Shown: piece by piece, positions 1-5,887 of the stretch | How the letters are laid out: each line of letters opens with the position of its first letter | How positions within the stretch are numbered: position 1 is the stretch's first letter | Source of the DNA: Candidatus Kuenenbacteria bacterium | GTDB lineage: Bacteria; Patescibacteriota; Patescibacteriia; UBA2591; PGYQ01 | DNA: 9,775 nt | Assembly (NCBI GenBank): GCA_016209005.1 | Contig: JACQWZ010000001.1 | Location: 1 to 9,775, forward strand | Direction of reading: 5' to 3' | Notes under the pieces: model-generated | Seen by the model: the letters and a program-made list of their open reading frames with translations, nothing else | What the model was told of the DNA's origin: nothing | Databases searched by the model: none | Made by a program: the position numbers and the translations under genes

Positions 1-920
1 AATTATATTCGCCTTTATTGATAAAATTAAAATTTTTAACTTTTTCTTTGCTTTCAGAATTGGAAATTTTAAATTTTTTTAGAAAAAATTTAAAAGAAAT
101 TTTAAAATTTTCCCAAGAAGATATTTTAGAAAAAATTAAATTAAAAATAATTAGTTTGCCGATTTTAGAAAGAAATGGATTTAAAAAAGAATTGTTTCTT
201 GTTTTAAAAGATGGAGTAAAAAAAGAAAAAATTGAACCTAAAGAAGTAATTTTTTTAGTAAATTATTTAAAAATTTCTTCCGAAGAAGAACCAGAAGAAG
301 AAATTTTAATTAAAGATGAAAAAATTTCTAATGGGGTGGACCCCATTAGAAAGAGTGAGAATTTGTCATTTCCGTCTCAAGAAATAGGGCTTTCTAACGG
401 GGTAAATAAAAGACAAGAAGAAATGTGGGAAATGATCAAAACAAAAAGACAAAAAAATCAGCTCAAAGCCGAGCAACCCTTGGCTGACACAACAACACAA
501 CTACAAGCTACAAGCTACAAGCTACAAGCTAATTTAAGGCGTCCAATTTTTAAATCTCTAAAACCAAAAACAGAAAGTATCAAATTTACTTCTAAATTAA
601 TGGGTCCGATAGAAGAATTAAAAAATTTTTCATTAAATGAATTTAGAAAATTAGGCAATACCGCTCAAGAAAGCATTCAAGGGATAGAAGAAAAAATAAA
701 TATTTTAGAAAAAGATTCTTTATTTAAAAAAGCGGAAGGTATTAAGGCTTGGCAAAATTCAGAAATAAATAAATTATATTTAGAAATAGGCAGAGCCAGC
801 TTAGAAAAAAATATTCCAATTTCCAAGGTGATTGATGAAAGAATTAATAATAATTTATTAACTTTAACCATAGATGAATTCGAAGCAATCACAGATTTAA
901 ATAGGAGATTAAGATTCTAA
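1..920 (+). CDS. Hypothetical protein, 5'-partial, upstream of PrgI
   Basis: The frame is open to the left edge (first whole codon at 3), so the true start is probably outside the window; the TTG at 18 is only the first possible internal start. It ends at TAA 918-920. Counting residues from the TTG, 1-100 are Lys/Glu-rich and helical. Residues 103-172 are low-complexity and contain translated DNA repeats (NGVDPIRKS near 106; LQATSYKLQA at 162-171). Residues 196-300 look like a compact conserved domain, with GPIEELKNF, a Glu/Lys helix, GIKAWQNSEINKLYLEIG and a C-terminal TLTIDEFEAITDLNRRLRF. I see no signal peptide, membrane segment or catalytic motif. I recall similar C-terminal domains encoded next to PrgI-family genes in Parcubacteria, which suggests a link to the secretion locus, but the function is unknown. 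The gene is confident; any role is inference. Confidence 0.8.
   Translation, partial: LYSPLLIKLKFLTFSLLSELEILNFFRKNLKEILKFSQEDILEKIKLKIISLPILERNGFKKELFLVLKDGVKKEKIEPKEVIFLVNYLKISSEEEPEEEILIKDEKISNGVDPIRKSENLSFPSQEIGLSNGVNKRQEEMWEMIKTKRQKNQLKAEQPLADTTTQLQATSYKLQANLRRPIFKSLKPKTESIKFTSKLMGPIEELKNFSLNEFRKLGNTAQESIQGIEEKINILEKDSLFKKAEGIKAWQNSEINKLYLEIGRASLEKNIPISKVIDERINNNLLTLTIDEFEAITDLNRRLRF
322..403 (+). repeat. In-gene palindromic repeat with a perfect 13-bp stem
   Basis: TTTCTAATGGGGT (325-337) and its exact complement (340-352) form a 13-bp stem around GG. A 12/13 copy of the left arm, TTTCTAACGGGGT, recurs at 391-403. The block is translated in frame as part of a low-complexity stretch of the host protein (SNGVDPI near 105-110, SNGVNK at 126-131). 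Two related arms in AT-rich coding DNA suggest an inserted repeat unit, not ordinary coding sequence. Confidence 0.6.
501..530 (+). repeat. Tandem heptamer CTACAAG, 4.3 copies, inside the gene
   Basis: CTACAAG is repeated at 501-507, 508-514, 515-521 and 522-528, followed by CT. Three heptamers equal seven codons, so the array encodes the seven-residue period L-Q-A-T-S-Y-K without a stop. The opposite orientation would give TAG within seven codons. The preceding sequence 462-490 has short complementary arms (GCTC/GAGC; TCAGC/GCTGA), so the array may be one end of a structured insert. The same heptamer occurs twice in ppsA. Confidence 0.75.
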
Positions 921-961
921 AAAGTTAAAAGTTAAAAGTTTAAAGTTTAAAGTTAAAGTTA
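921..961. repeat. Tandem heptamer AAAGTTA/AAAGTTT after the stop codon
   Basis: Five consecutive heptamers, AAAGTTA, AAAGTTA, AAAGTTT, AAAGTTT and AAAGTTA (921-955), begin at the first base after the TAA at 918-920, then degenerate. The remaining spacer to 1164 is A/T-rich with further AAATT-type runs; I see no gene or clear promoter there. Confidence 0.65.
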
Positions 962-1164
962 AAAATTTAAAGTTAATAATTTAAAATAAAATTTTATAAT
1001 TTTTAATTTTATATCCGATAGTTGGCGAATTAATGTCCTAATTTTAAAAAATTTTTAGTAAGAAATTCATTATTTAAAAATTAAAAATTTAAGCATTATT
1101 TAAAAATTACAAAATTAAAAATTAAAAATTCTTATATTTTAAAACTTTGCATTTTACATTATTT

Positions 1165-1201
1165 ATTACTAGTTACTCGTTACGGGTTACTGGTTGCTAT
1201 T
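1165..1201 (+). repeat. 37-bp heptamer-based leader repeat, copy A (before prgI-like gene)
   Basis: The repeat consists of GTTACTN-type heptamers (AGTTACTC, GTTACGG, GTTACTG). It matches 1852-1888 at 35 of 37 positions (differences at 1171 and 1196). It ends four bases before the GTG at 1206, just as copy B ends four bases before its gene's ATG. Upstream of both copies lies CATTTTACATT, so the shared block may be longer with a variable gap. Confidence 0.75.
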
Positions 1202-1205
1202 GTTT

Positions 1206-1628
1206 GTGAATCAATTTGCTGTTCCACAATTTATTAGCGTTGAAAATAAAATTATTGGACCAATAACTACTCGTCAGTTTGTTCTTTTTTTATTGGCCGC
1301 GTTTTTAATTTTTATTTGTTATAAATTATCCGATTTTAGTTTATTTTTATTGGAAGCGGTGATTATTTTAGGAACTATTTCTCTTTTTGCGTTTTATAAA
1401 CCAAACGGACAACTTTTTCATATTTTTTTAATAGCTTTTATTAAAACTTTAAGAAAACCAGCGTTAAGAATTTGGAAAAAAGAAAAATTAAATTATAAAC
1501 AAATCAAAAAAGTTGTTGAACTTAAAAAAATTGAACCAATTATAATAAAACCTTCTATTCGACAAGCCAAACTTTCCGAATTAACTTTAATTGTTGACAC
1601 TGGGGGGAGCTATAAGGGAGAGGAGTAA
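1206..1628 (+). CDS. PrgI-family membrane protein (type IV secretion-like)
   Basis: The 140-residue product begins VNQFAVPQFISVENK then IIGPITTRQF, the N-terminal pattern I recognise for Patescibacteria PrgI-family proteins. Two hydrophobic segments follow, about residues 25-39 and 45-64, then KPNGQ and a basic region (FIKTLRKPALRIWKKEK). PrgI-family proteins are small membrane components of Gram-positive-type conjugation/secretion systems, usually encoded next to the VirB4/TraC ATPase, as here. I chose GTG 1206 because translation from there begins at the family's N-terminus and because the 37-bp leader repeat lies at the same distance from it as from the next gene's ATG. A TTG start at 1194 would add four residues encoded by the repeat. 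No strong Shine-Dalgarno is visible. The family call is good; substrate and full complex are unknown. Confidence 0.85.
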   Translation: MNQFAVPQFISVENKIIGPITTRQFVLFLLAAFLIFICYKLSDFSLFLLEAVIILGTISLFAFYKPNGQLFHIFLIAFIKTLRKPALRIWKKEKLNYKQIKKVVELKKIEPIIIKPSIRQAKLSELTLIVDTGGSYKGEE

Positions 1629-1632
1629 AATA

Positions 1633-1657
1633 TAATTTCTAATTTCTAATTTCTAAT
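1633..1657. repeat. Tandem heptamer TAATTTC, 3.6 copies
   Basis: TAATTTC occurs at 1633-1639, 1640-1646 and 1647-1653, followed by TAAT, four bases after the PrgI-family stop codon. It is another heptamer array of different sequence placed at a gene end. Confidence 0.65.
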
Positions 1658-1851
1658 GAAATGCAAAATTAAGAATGTTAAAATTTTCTAAAAGCTAAAA
1701 TTCGCCAGCTGGCGGAGACAAATGACAAAAAAATGAAAAATTAAAATTTCAAAATGTAAAATGAAATCTAAAATTTTTTTATTTTGAATTTTAAATTATT
1801 ATTTTGCATTTTTAACTGTCATTTTACTGTCATTTTACATTTTGATTTTTA
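1658..1851. other. Repeat-rich spacer between prgI-like and traC-like genes
   Basis: No gene is seen. The spacer has a 12-bp palindrome CGCCAGCTGGCG at 1703-1714, which is also the core of the repeat at 4389-4474. An 11-bp tandem unit ACTGTCATTTT occurs at about 1815-1836. Two segments recur before the HU gene: CATTTTTAACTGTCATTTT (1807-1825 and 5761-5779) and TTACATTTTGATTTTT (about 1835-1850 and 5792-5807). AT-rich complementary runs at 1718-1770 and 1808-1850 could pair. No convincing promoter is visible. Confidence 0.5.
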
Positions 1852-1888
1852 ATTACTGGTTACTCGTTACGGGTTACTGGTTACTATT
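1852..1888 (+). repeat. 37-bp heptamer-based leader repeat, copy B (before traC-like gene)
   Basis: This is the second copy of the GTTACTN-type array, matching 1165-1201 at 35 of 37 positions. It ends four bases before the ATG at 1893. An in-frame ATG at 1842 lets the repeat be translated as a Trp/Leu-rich leader (NYWLLVTGYWLLLP). That looks like repeat DNA read through, not a real N-terminus. Confidence 0.75.
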
Positions 1889-1892
1889 ACCA

Positions 1893-2573
1893 ATGAAATC
1901 TAAATCATCAATAAAATCTAAACTTCCGTCGACGCAGAAATATTTGGATATTGCCGAGATTAAAGACGATACTGTTGTTTTAAATGACGGCTCTTTAAAA
2001 GCTGTTCTTTTGGTTTCAAGCATTAATTTTGCTTTAAAATCAGAAGAAGAACAAGAAGCGATTATTCAAAATTATGTTAGTTTCCTTAATTCTTTAAGAA
2101 GTCCGATACAAGTTATTATTCAATCTCGTTTATTAAATATAGATTATTATTTATTAAATTTAGAACAAACAAAAAAAGAAATATTAAATGAATTATTAAA
2201 AACGCAAATTGCCGATTATATTCAATTTATTCGCGAATTAATTAAATTAGGGGATATTATGAGCAAACGTTTTTATGTGGTTATTTCTTATAATCCATTA
2301 GGAAGCCAAAAAAAGGGATTTTTTACTCAAGTGGCGGAAATTTTTTCTTCGGCTTCTAAAATCACGCTTGATAGAAAGAAATTTGAAAAATACAAAATTG
2401 CTTTATTAAGAGAAACAAATTATATTATCTCTGGCCTATCTTCAATGGGAATAAAATCGATTAGATTGGATACTCAGAGTTTAATAGAGTTATTTTATAA
2501 TAGTTATAATTTTGAAGTAGCCCAAAGAGAAAAACTCGAAATATTAAATAAATTAAAAGTGGAAGAGGAATAA
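1893..2573 (+). CDS. TraC/VirB4-like N-terminal domain protein
   Basis: The 226-residue product contains PSTQKYLDIAEIKDDTVVLNDG, a following AVLLVSSINFALKSEEEQ, then FLNSLRSPIQVIIQSRLLNIDYYL and MSKRFYVVISYNPL. I recognise this as the TraC-like domain encoded beside PrgI in Patescibacteria, equivalent to the N-terminal part of VirB4/TraC ATPases. No Walker A or B motif is present, so the protein cannot be the energising ATPase alone; the ATPase would have to be a separate gene, and none lies in this window. The ATG at 1893 is preferred over 1842 because the extra 17 residues are mostly encoded by the leader repeat and the conserved part begins later. It is in the same direction as prgI, 264 bases downstream. 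Its role in a secretion or DNA-transfer machine is inferred from family and context. Confidence 0.8.
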   Translation: MKSKSSIKSKLPSTQKYLDIAEIKDDTVVLNDGSLKAVLLVSSINFALKSEEEQEAIIQNYVSFLNSLRSPIQVIIQSRLLNIDYYLLNLEQTKKEILNELLKTQIADYIQFIRELIKLGDIMSKRFYVVISYNPLGSQKKGFFTQVAEIFSSASKITLDRKKFEKYKIALLRETNYIISGLSSMGIKSIRLDTQSLIELFYNSYNFEVAQREKLEILNKLKVEEE

Positions 2574-2585
2574 AAAATTATAAAT

Positions 2586-2703
2586 TCAGGAGTTACGCAC
2601 TATTAATGTGCATTTGGCTAATATTAGCTAAAAATGAAAAATTAACAAAAATTCAATTTTCGCTAACTTTAGCCATTTTTTGATTAAACTGCGTAAGTCC
2701 TGA
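2586..2703. mobile_element. 118-bp MITE-like foldback element with TIRs and 10-bp TSD
   Basis: The left end TCAGGAGTTACGCA (2586-2599) and the right end TGCGTAAGTCCTGA (2690-2703) are inverted repeats at 13 of 14 positions. The exact sequence AATTATAAAT flanks both ends (2576-2585 and 2704-2713), as a target duplication would. The interior is also self-complementary: GGCTAA-TTAGC-AAAA near 2615-2634 pairs with the complement near 2656-2675, so the whole unit can fold into one long imperfect hairpin. No transposase is encoded, so it would need one in trans. Ends of the type GGACTTACGCA are familiar from insertion sequences, but I cannot assign a family. The AT-rich flanks make chance duplication possible, though exact abutment to both ends argues against it. 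Confidence 0.75.
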
Positions 2704-2794
2704 AATTATAAATTTTGGATTTTAAATTAATTTTAAATTTAAAATTTATAATTTAAAATTGCTTAAATGTTTAAACTTTTAACTCAAAAATTTT

Positions 2795-4324
2795 ATGACA
2801 ATAAATTTATTAACGTGGATTTTTTTATCCATTGGACTTTTATTAGGTTTAGTGGCCGGTTATTTTCTTAGAAAAATAATTAAGGCTAAGCAAATAAATT
2901 CAGCGGAAATTAAAGCGGAAAATTTAATAGCGACAACTAAAACAAAGCAAAAAGAATTATTACTTCAAGCCAAAGACAGAGCGATAAAAATTATTGAAGA
3001 TGCTCGAGTAGAAGAAGAAGAAAGAAGAAAAGAAATGGATTATTCTCAAAAAAGATTAGAAAAAAGAGAAGAATTATTTGATCAAAAATTATTAGGATTA
3101 GAAGATAAATATCAAAAGGTTCAAGAAAAGGCGGCTCATTTAGAAAAAGTAAAAGAAGAAATTGATAAAATAAAAGAAGAACAATTAAGCAAGTTAGAAA
3201 AAATTTCAAATCTTACTTTAGATCAAGCCAAAGACGCTCTATTAAAAGTGGTGGAAAAAAATATCAAGGATGATTTGTTTCAAAAAATGAAAAGAACCGA
3301 AGAAGAAGGAATGGAAGAAATAAAAGAAAAAGCCAAAAAAGTTTTGACTTCGGTTATTGAACGTTGCGCTTCTTCTCATACGGCTGAAATAACCACGACT
3401 ATCGTTAATGTGCCGAATGAAGAAATGAAAGGAAGAATTATTGGAAAAGAAGGAAGAAATATTAGAGCGTTAGAACAATTATTAGGCGTGGAATTGATTA
3501 TTGACGATACGCCGAATATTATTTTAGTCTCTGGATTTAGTCCGATTCGCCGAAATTTAGCAAAAAAAGTTTTAGAAAAATTAATTTTAGACGGACGAAT
3601 TCAACCAGCCAGAATTGAAGAAACTGTTGAACAAATTAAAGAAGAGTTGGCTGGCGAAATTAAAAAAGCTGGAGAAGACGCGATGTATGAAGTCGGAGTG
3701 GCTGGTTTGGATCCAAAATTAATTCAAATTATGGGTCGTCTAAAATATAGAACGAGTTATGGACAAAATGTTTTGGTTCATTCAATTGAAACGGCTCATC
3801 TTTCTTCTTTATTAGCTTCTGAATTGGGAGCTAATGTTTCATTGGCTAAAAAAGGAGGATTCTTACATGACATTGGCAAAGCAGTTGATCAAGAAGTTCA
3901 AGGAACTCATCCAGAAATTGGCAAAGAATTGGCTCAAAAATTTAATTTGCCAGAAGAAATTTTAACAATTATCAGCGCTCATCATGAAGATCATCCGCCA
4001 ACATTGGAAGCGATAATTGTTAAAATAGCCGACGCTATTTCTGGCGCTCGACCCGGAGCAAGAAAAGACACTTTGGAAAATTACACTCAAAGATTGGAAG
4101 ACTTGGAAGCGGTTGCCAAATCTTTTGAAGGAATAGAAAAAGTATACGCCATTCAAGCTGGTCGAGAAATTCGAGTTTTTGTCACTCCGGATAAAATAGA
4201 TGATTGGCAAGCGGCTAAATTAGCTAAAAACATTGCGACTAAAATTCAAGACGAATTAAAATATCCCGGAGAAATTAAAGTAACCGTTATCAGAGAAACA
4301 AGAATAGTGGAATACGCGAAGTAA
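2795..4324 (+). CDS. rny: Ribonuclease Y
   Basis: RNase Y is a membrane-anchored endoribonuclease that starts mRNA decay. The 509-residue length fits the family (about 520 in B. subtilis). In order: an N-terminal membrane helix (residues 5-25), a long charged coiled coil (about 35-190), a KH RNA-binding domain with GRIIGKEGRN at 213-222, and an HD phosphohydrolase domain. Likely metal ligands are His329 in HSIETA, His358-Asp359 in FLHDIGKA, the His396-His397 pair in ISAHHEDH and Asp413 in KIADAISGARPGARKD. The C-terminus VIRETRIVEYAK is typical. The ATG at 2795 is supported by the membrane anchor starting right after it; no clear Shine-Dalgarno precedes it. Upstream lies a foldback element, downstream a mobile-type repeat. 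A ymdB homologue follows two genes later, echoing the rny-ymdB neighbourhood of Bacillus. Very secure call. Confidence 0.97.
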   Translation: MTINLLTWIFLSIGLLLGLVAGYFLRKIIKAKQINSAEIKAENLIATTKTKQKELLLQAKDRAIKIIEDARVEEEERRKEMDYSQKRLEKREELFDQKLLGLEDKYQKVQEKAAHLEKVKEEIDKIKEEQLSKLEKISNLTLDQAKDALLKVVEKNIKDDLFQKMKRTEEEGMEEIKEKAKKVLTSVIERCASSHTAEITTTIVNVPNEEMKGRIIGKEGRNIRALEQLLGVELIIDDTPNIILVSGFSPIRRNLAKKVLEKLILDGRIQPARIEETVEQIKEELAGEIKKAGEDAMYEVGVAGLDPKLIQIMGRLKYRTSYGQNVLVHSIETAHLSSLLASELGANVSLAKKGGFLHDIGKAVDQEVQGTHPEIGKELAQKFNLPEEILTIISAHHEDHPPTLEAIIVKIADAISGARPGARKDTLENYTQRLEDLEAVAKSFEGIEKVYAIQAGREIRVFVTPDKIDDWQAAKLAKNIATKIQDELKYPGEIKVTVIRETRIVEYAK

Positions 4325-4343
4325 GAATCATTAAAACACGAGA

Positions 4344-4388
4344 ACATAAAAACATAAAAACAAAAAACACTAAAACAATAAAACAATT
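4344..4388. repeat. Degenerate octamer array ACATAAAA-type
   Basis: Two exact ACATAAAA units (4344-4351, 4352-4359) are followed by related ACA-A-rich units up to about 4388, where the next repeat element begins. It is low-complexity spacer after rny with no coding potential seen. Confidence 0.45.
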
Positions 4389-4474
4389 CTGTCATTCCGA
4401 CCGAAAAGAGTGAATCTGCGAACGAACGAAGTGGATCCGCCAGCTGGCGGATCCCTTTGGTCGAGATGACACAG
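4389..4474. mobile_element. GTCATTCCGACC-type palindromic repeat element
   Basis: The outer arms CTGTCATTCCGACC (4389-4402) and GGTCGAGATGACACAG (4459-4474) are imperfect inverted repeats. At 4433-4454 sits a perfect 22-bp palindrome centred on CCAGCTGG, flanked by GGATCC. The unit is much richer in G and C than its surroundings and non-coding. Its ends resemble the GTCATTCCGACCG-type dispersed repeats I recall from several bacterial phyla; that resemblance is from memory. The palindrome core CGCCAGCTGGCG also occurs at 1703-1714. Confidence 0.65.
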
Positions 4475-4518
4475 TTTTGTTATTTTGATTTTTATATTTT
4501 AATTTTTTCTTTTTTTAT

Positions 4519-4716
4519 ATGGCCTCACTTGCGTTTACAATTAAACCTCAAATCAAGCATCAAAAAATAATGCTTGAAATGGATGCTGAAAAATTTGAAA
4601 AGTTAGCGGTTCTTTTTGGATTTTTTAATCCAGAATTTTTAAATAGTTTAAATCAGGCAGAAAAAGATTATAAGGCGGGCAGAGTTAAAAAAATTAAATC
4701 ATTAGAAATTATTTAA
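4519..4716 (+). CDS. Small unknown protein, possibly antitoxin-like
   Basis: The 65-residue product begins MASLAFTIKPQIKHQKIML and ends LNQAEKDYKAGRVKKIKSLEII. The C-terminal pattern (acidic helix, then AGRVKKIKSL) resembles the tail of small type II antitoxins of the RelB/YefM kind and of short Patescibacteria proteins. No toxin gene is adjacent, so this remains a guess. There is no membrane segment, Cys pair or obvious DNA-binding motif at the N-terminus. The start ATG at 4519 follows a long T-run with no Shine-Dalgarno. The stop codon is the first triplet of a tandem repeat that fills the whole 37-base gap to ymdB, so the two genes could share a transcript. Coding status is supported by amino-acid composition and codon use like the neighbours. 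Confidence 0.6.
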   Translation: MASLAFTIKPQIKHQKIMLEMDAEKFEKLAVLFGFFNPEFLNSLNQAEKDYKAGRVKKIKSLEII

Positions 4717-4750
4717 AAATTAAAAATTAAAAATTATAAAATTATAAAAT
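4714..4750. repeat. TAAAAAT heptamer and TATAAAAT octamer array filling a gene gap
   Basis: Three TAAAAAT units (4714-4734) are followed by two TATAAAAT units (4735-4750). The array includes the stop codon of the 65-residue gene (TAA 4714-4716) and ends three bases before the ymdB ATG at 4754. The intergenic gap therefore consists almost wholly of tandem repeat. Confidence 0.65.
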
Positions 4751-4753
4751 TTT

Positions 4754-5557
4754 ATGTTTAAAATATTATTCATTGGGGATATTATTGGAAAGATTGGCCG
4801 AGGGGGGGTGAATAACCTCTTGTCAAAATTAAAAAAAAGCTTTAAGATTGATTTAGTTATAGCCAATGTTGAAAACTTGGCGCATGGAAAGGGTGTTACT
4901 GATAAAACTTTAAAAGAAATAAAAAATGCTGGGGTAGATATTTTTACTTCGGGAAATCATATTTGGAAAAAAAGAAAAGAAGTGGAAGAAATTTTTAAGA
5001 AGCAAAATTTTTTTCTTTTAAGGCCGGCTAATTATCCAACGGATGTTCCGGGAATAGGCGAAAAAATTTTTACAATAAAAAAAGAAAAAATTCTTGTTAT
5101 TAATTTAATCGGTCGAGTATTTTTTAAAGAAAATTTTGATTGTCCGTTTAGAGCGATTGATAAAATTTTAAAAAAATATAAAAAGGAAAAATTATCCGCT
5201 ATTATTATTGATTTTCACGGCGAAGCGACTTCTGAAACAAAGGCTTTTGGATTTTATGTTGATGGCAGAATTTCGGCAATTTTAGGAACGCATTCTCATA
5301 TTCCAACAGCTGACGCTAAAATTTTGCCAAATGGCACGGCCTATATTACGGATACAGGAATGGTTGGAGCTGAAAATTCTGTTATTGGCGTAGAAAAAGA
5401 GAGTGTGATTAAAACATATTTAACTCAAATTAATCATCAATTTATTTATCCAGAAAAAGGAGAGTGCGCTTTTAATTCTGTTTTAATAGAAATTGATTTA
5501 AAGTCTGGCAAAGCGATAAACATTAAAAGAATTGATAGGAAGACAATGGTGGAGTAA
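4754..5557 (+). CDS. ymdB: YmdB/TIGR00282-family metallophosphoesterase
   Basis: The 267-residue protein matches the YmdB family in length and in all metal-site motifs: Asp9 in FIGDIIGKIG, Glu40-Asn41 in ANVENLAHGKG, Asn68-His69 in SGNHIWKK, His155 in DFHGEATSE, and His180/His182 in LGTHSHIPTADA. The TDTGMVG motif follows at about 200-205. B. subtilis YmdB has phosphodiesterase activity on cyclic nucleotides and affects biofilm and motility decisions; whether that role holds in a reduced-genome organism is unknown. All ligands are present, so the enzyme should be active. It lies 429 bases after rny on the same strand, with a small gene between. The ATG is preceded directly by a tandem A/T array and has no Shine-Dalgarno. 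Secure family call. Confidence 0.95.
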   Translation: MFKILFIGDIIGKIGRGGVNNLLSKLKKSFKIDLVIANVENLAHGKGVTDKTLKEIKNAGVDIFTSGNHIWKKRKEVEEIFKKQNFFLLRPANYPTDVPGIGEKIFTIKKEKILVINLIGRVFFKENFDCPFRAIDKILKKYKKEKLSAIIIDFHGEATSETKAFGFYVDGRISAILGTHSHIPTADAKILPNGTAYITDTGMVGAENSVIGVEKESVIKTYLTQINHQFIYPEKGECAFNSVLIEIDLKSGKAINIKRIDRKTMVE

Positions 5558-5563
5558 AATAAA

Positions 5564-5775
5564 AATGTAAAATTAAAAAATCAAAATAACAATGCAAAAA
5601 TTAAAAGTATAAATCCCAATATCCAAATCCCAATGACAAATAAAATCCCAAACCCAAAATTCCAAAAAATAACATAATTTAATTTTAATTTGGGATTTGA
5701 GATTTTATTTGATATTTGATATTGGGATTTGGGATTTAAATAATTTGATTTTTGATTTTACATTTTTAACTGTCA
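5564..5775. repeat. Long imperfect inverted repeat in the ymdB-HU spacer
   Basis: This occupies most of the 330-base gap 5558-5887. The left half has AAATCCCAATATCC and AAATAAAATCCCAAA (about 5611-5660); the right half has the complements TTTGGGATTT, ATTTTATTTGATATT and two tandem GGGATTT heptamers (5724-5737). Outer arms ATGTAAAAT near 5568 and ATTTTACATTTTT near 5755 extend the symmetry. The centre is at about 5680. The gap also holds the HU promoter and ribosome-binding site; I see no gene in it. The repeat could form a long hairpin or act as a transcript end for ymdB, although there is no clean U-tract. Confidence 0.6.
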
Positions 5776-5798
5776 TTTTTAACTTTAAGATTTACATT

Positions 5799-5828
5799 TT
5801 GATTTTTTTATATTCCATATTCTATAAT
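5799..5828 (+). promoter_or_regulatory. Sigma70-type promoter for the HU gene
   Basis: A perfect TATAAT -10 box lies at 5823-5828 with TTGATT at 5799-5804, spacing 18. Transcription would start near 5835, giving a leader of about 50 bases that contains the strong ribosome-binding site. The -35 box is imperfect and the region is AT-rich, so this is likely but not certain. Confidence 0.5.
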
Positions 5829-5872
5829 CTCAAATCTTAAATTATTTTTTATATTTTTTTAACTTAACCACG

Positions 5873-5884
5873 AAGGGGGGTGAT
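5873..5884 (+). promoter_or_regulatory. Strong Shine-Dalgarno site of the HU gene
   Basis: AAGGGGGGTGAT lies just before the ATG at 5888, separated by AAA after the TGAT. It fixes the start codon. It stands out because most other genes here lack any recognisable site. Confidence 0.75.
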
Positions 5885-5887
5885 AAA

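Noticed and set aside
501..530. Tandem repeats considered as a CRISPR array
   Set aside because: Units are 7 bases and directly tandem with no spacers; no cas genes are present.
677..892. Antisense open frame within the first gene
   Set aside because: The sense strand shows a coherent acidic/basic helical domain ending at a normal stop; the antisense frame is a by-product of A-rich codons.
1842..1892. In-frame N-terminal extension of the TraC-like protein
   Set aside because: The extra 17 residues are largely the translated 37-bp leader repeat, and the equivalent spacing in the PrgI-like gene supports the ATG at 1893.
2991..3209. Antisense Leu/Phe-rich open frame resembling a membrane protein
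   Set aside because: It is the reverse of the Lys/Glu-rich RNase Y coiled coil, which always yields Leu/Phe/Ile on the other strand.
5611..5737. Inverted repeat considered as a riboswitch or intrinsic terminator
   Set aside because: The complementarity is imperfect and AT-rich, and there is no U-tract after a compact stem and no recognised aptamer core.
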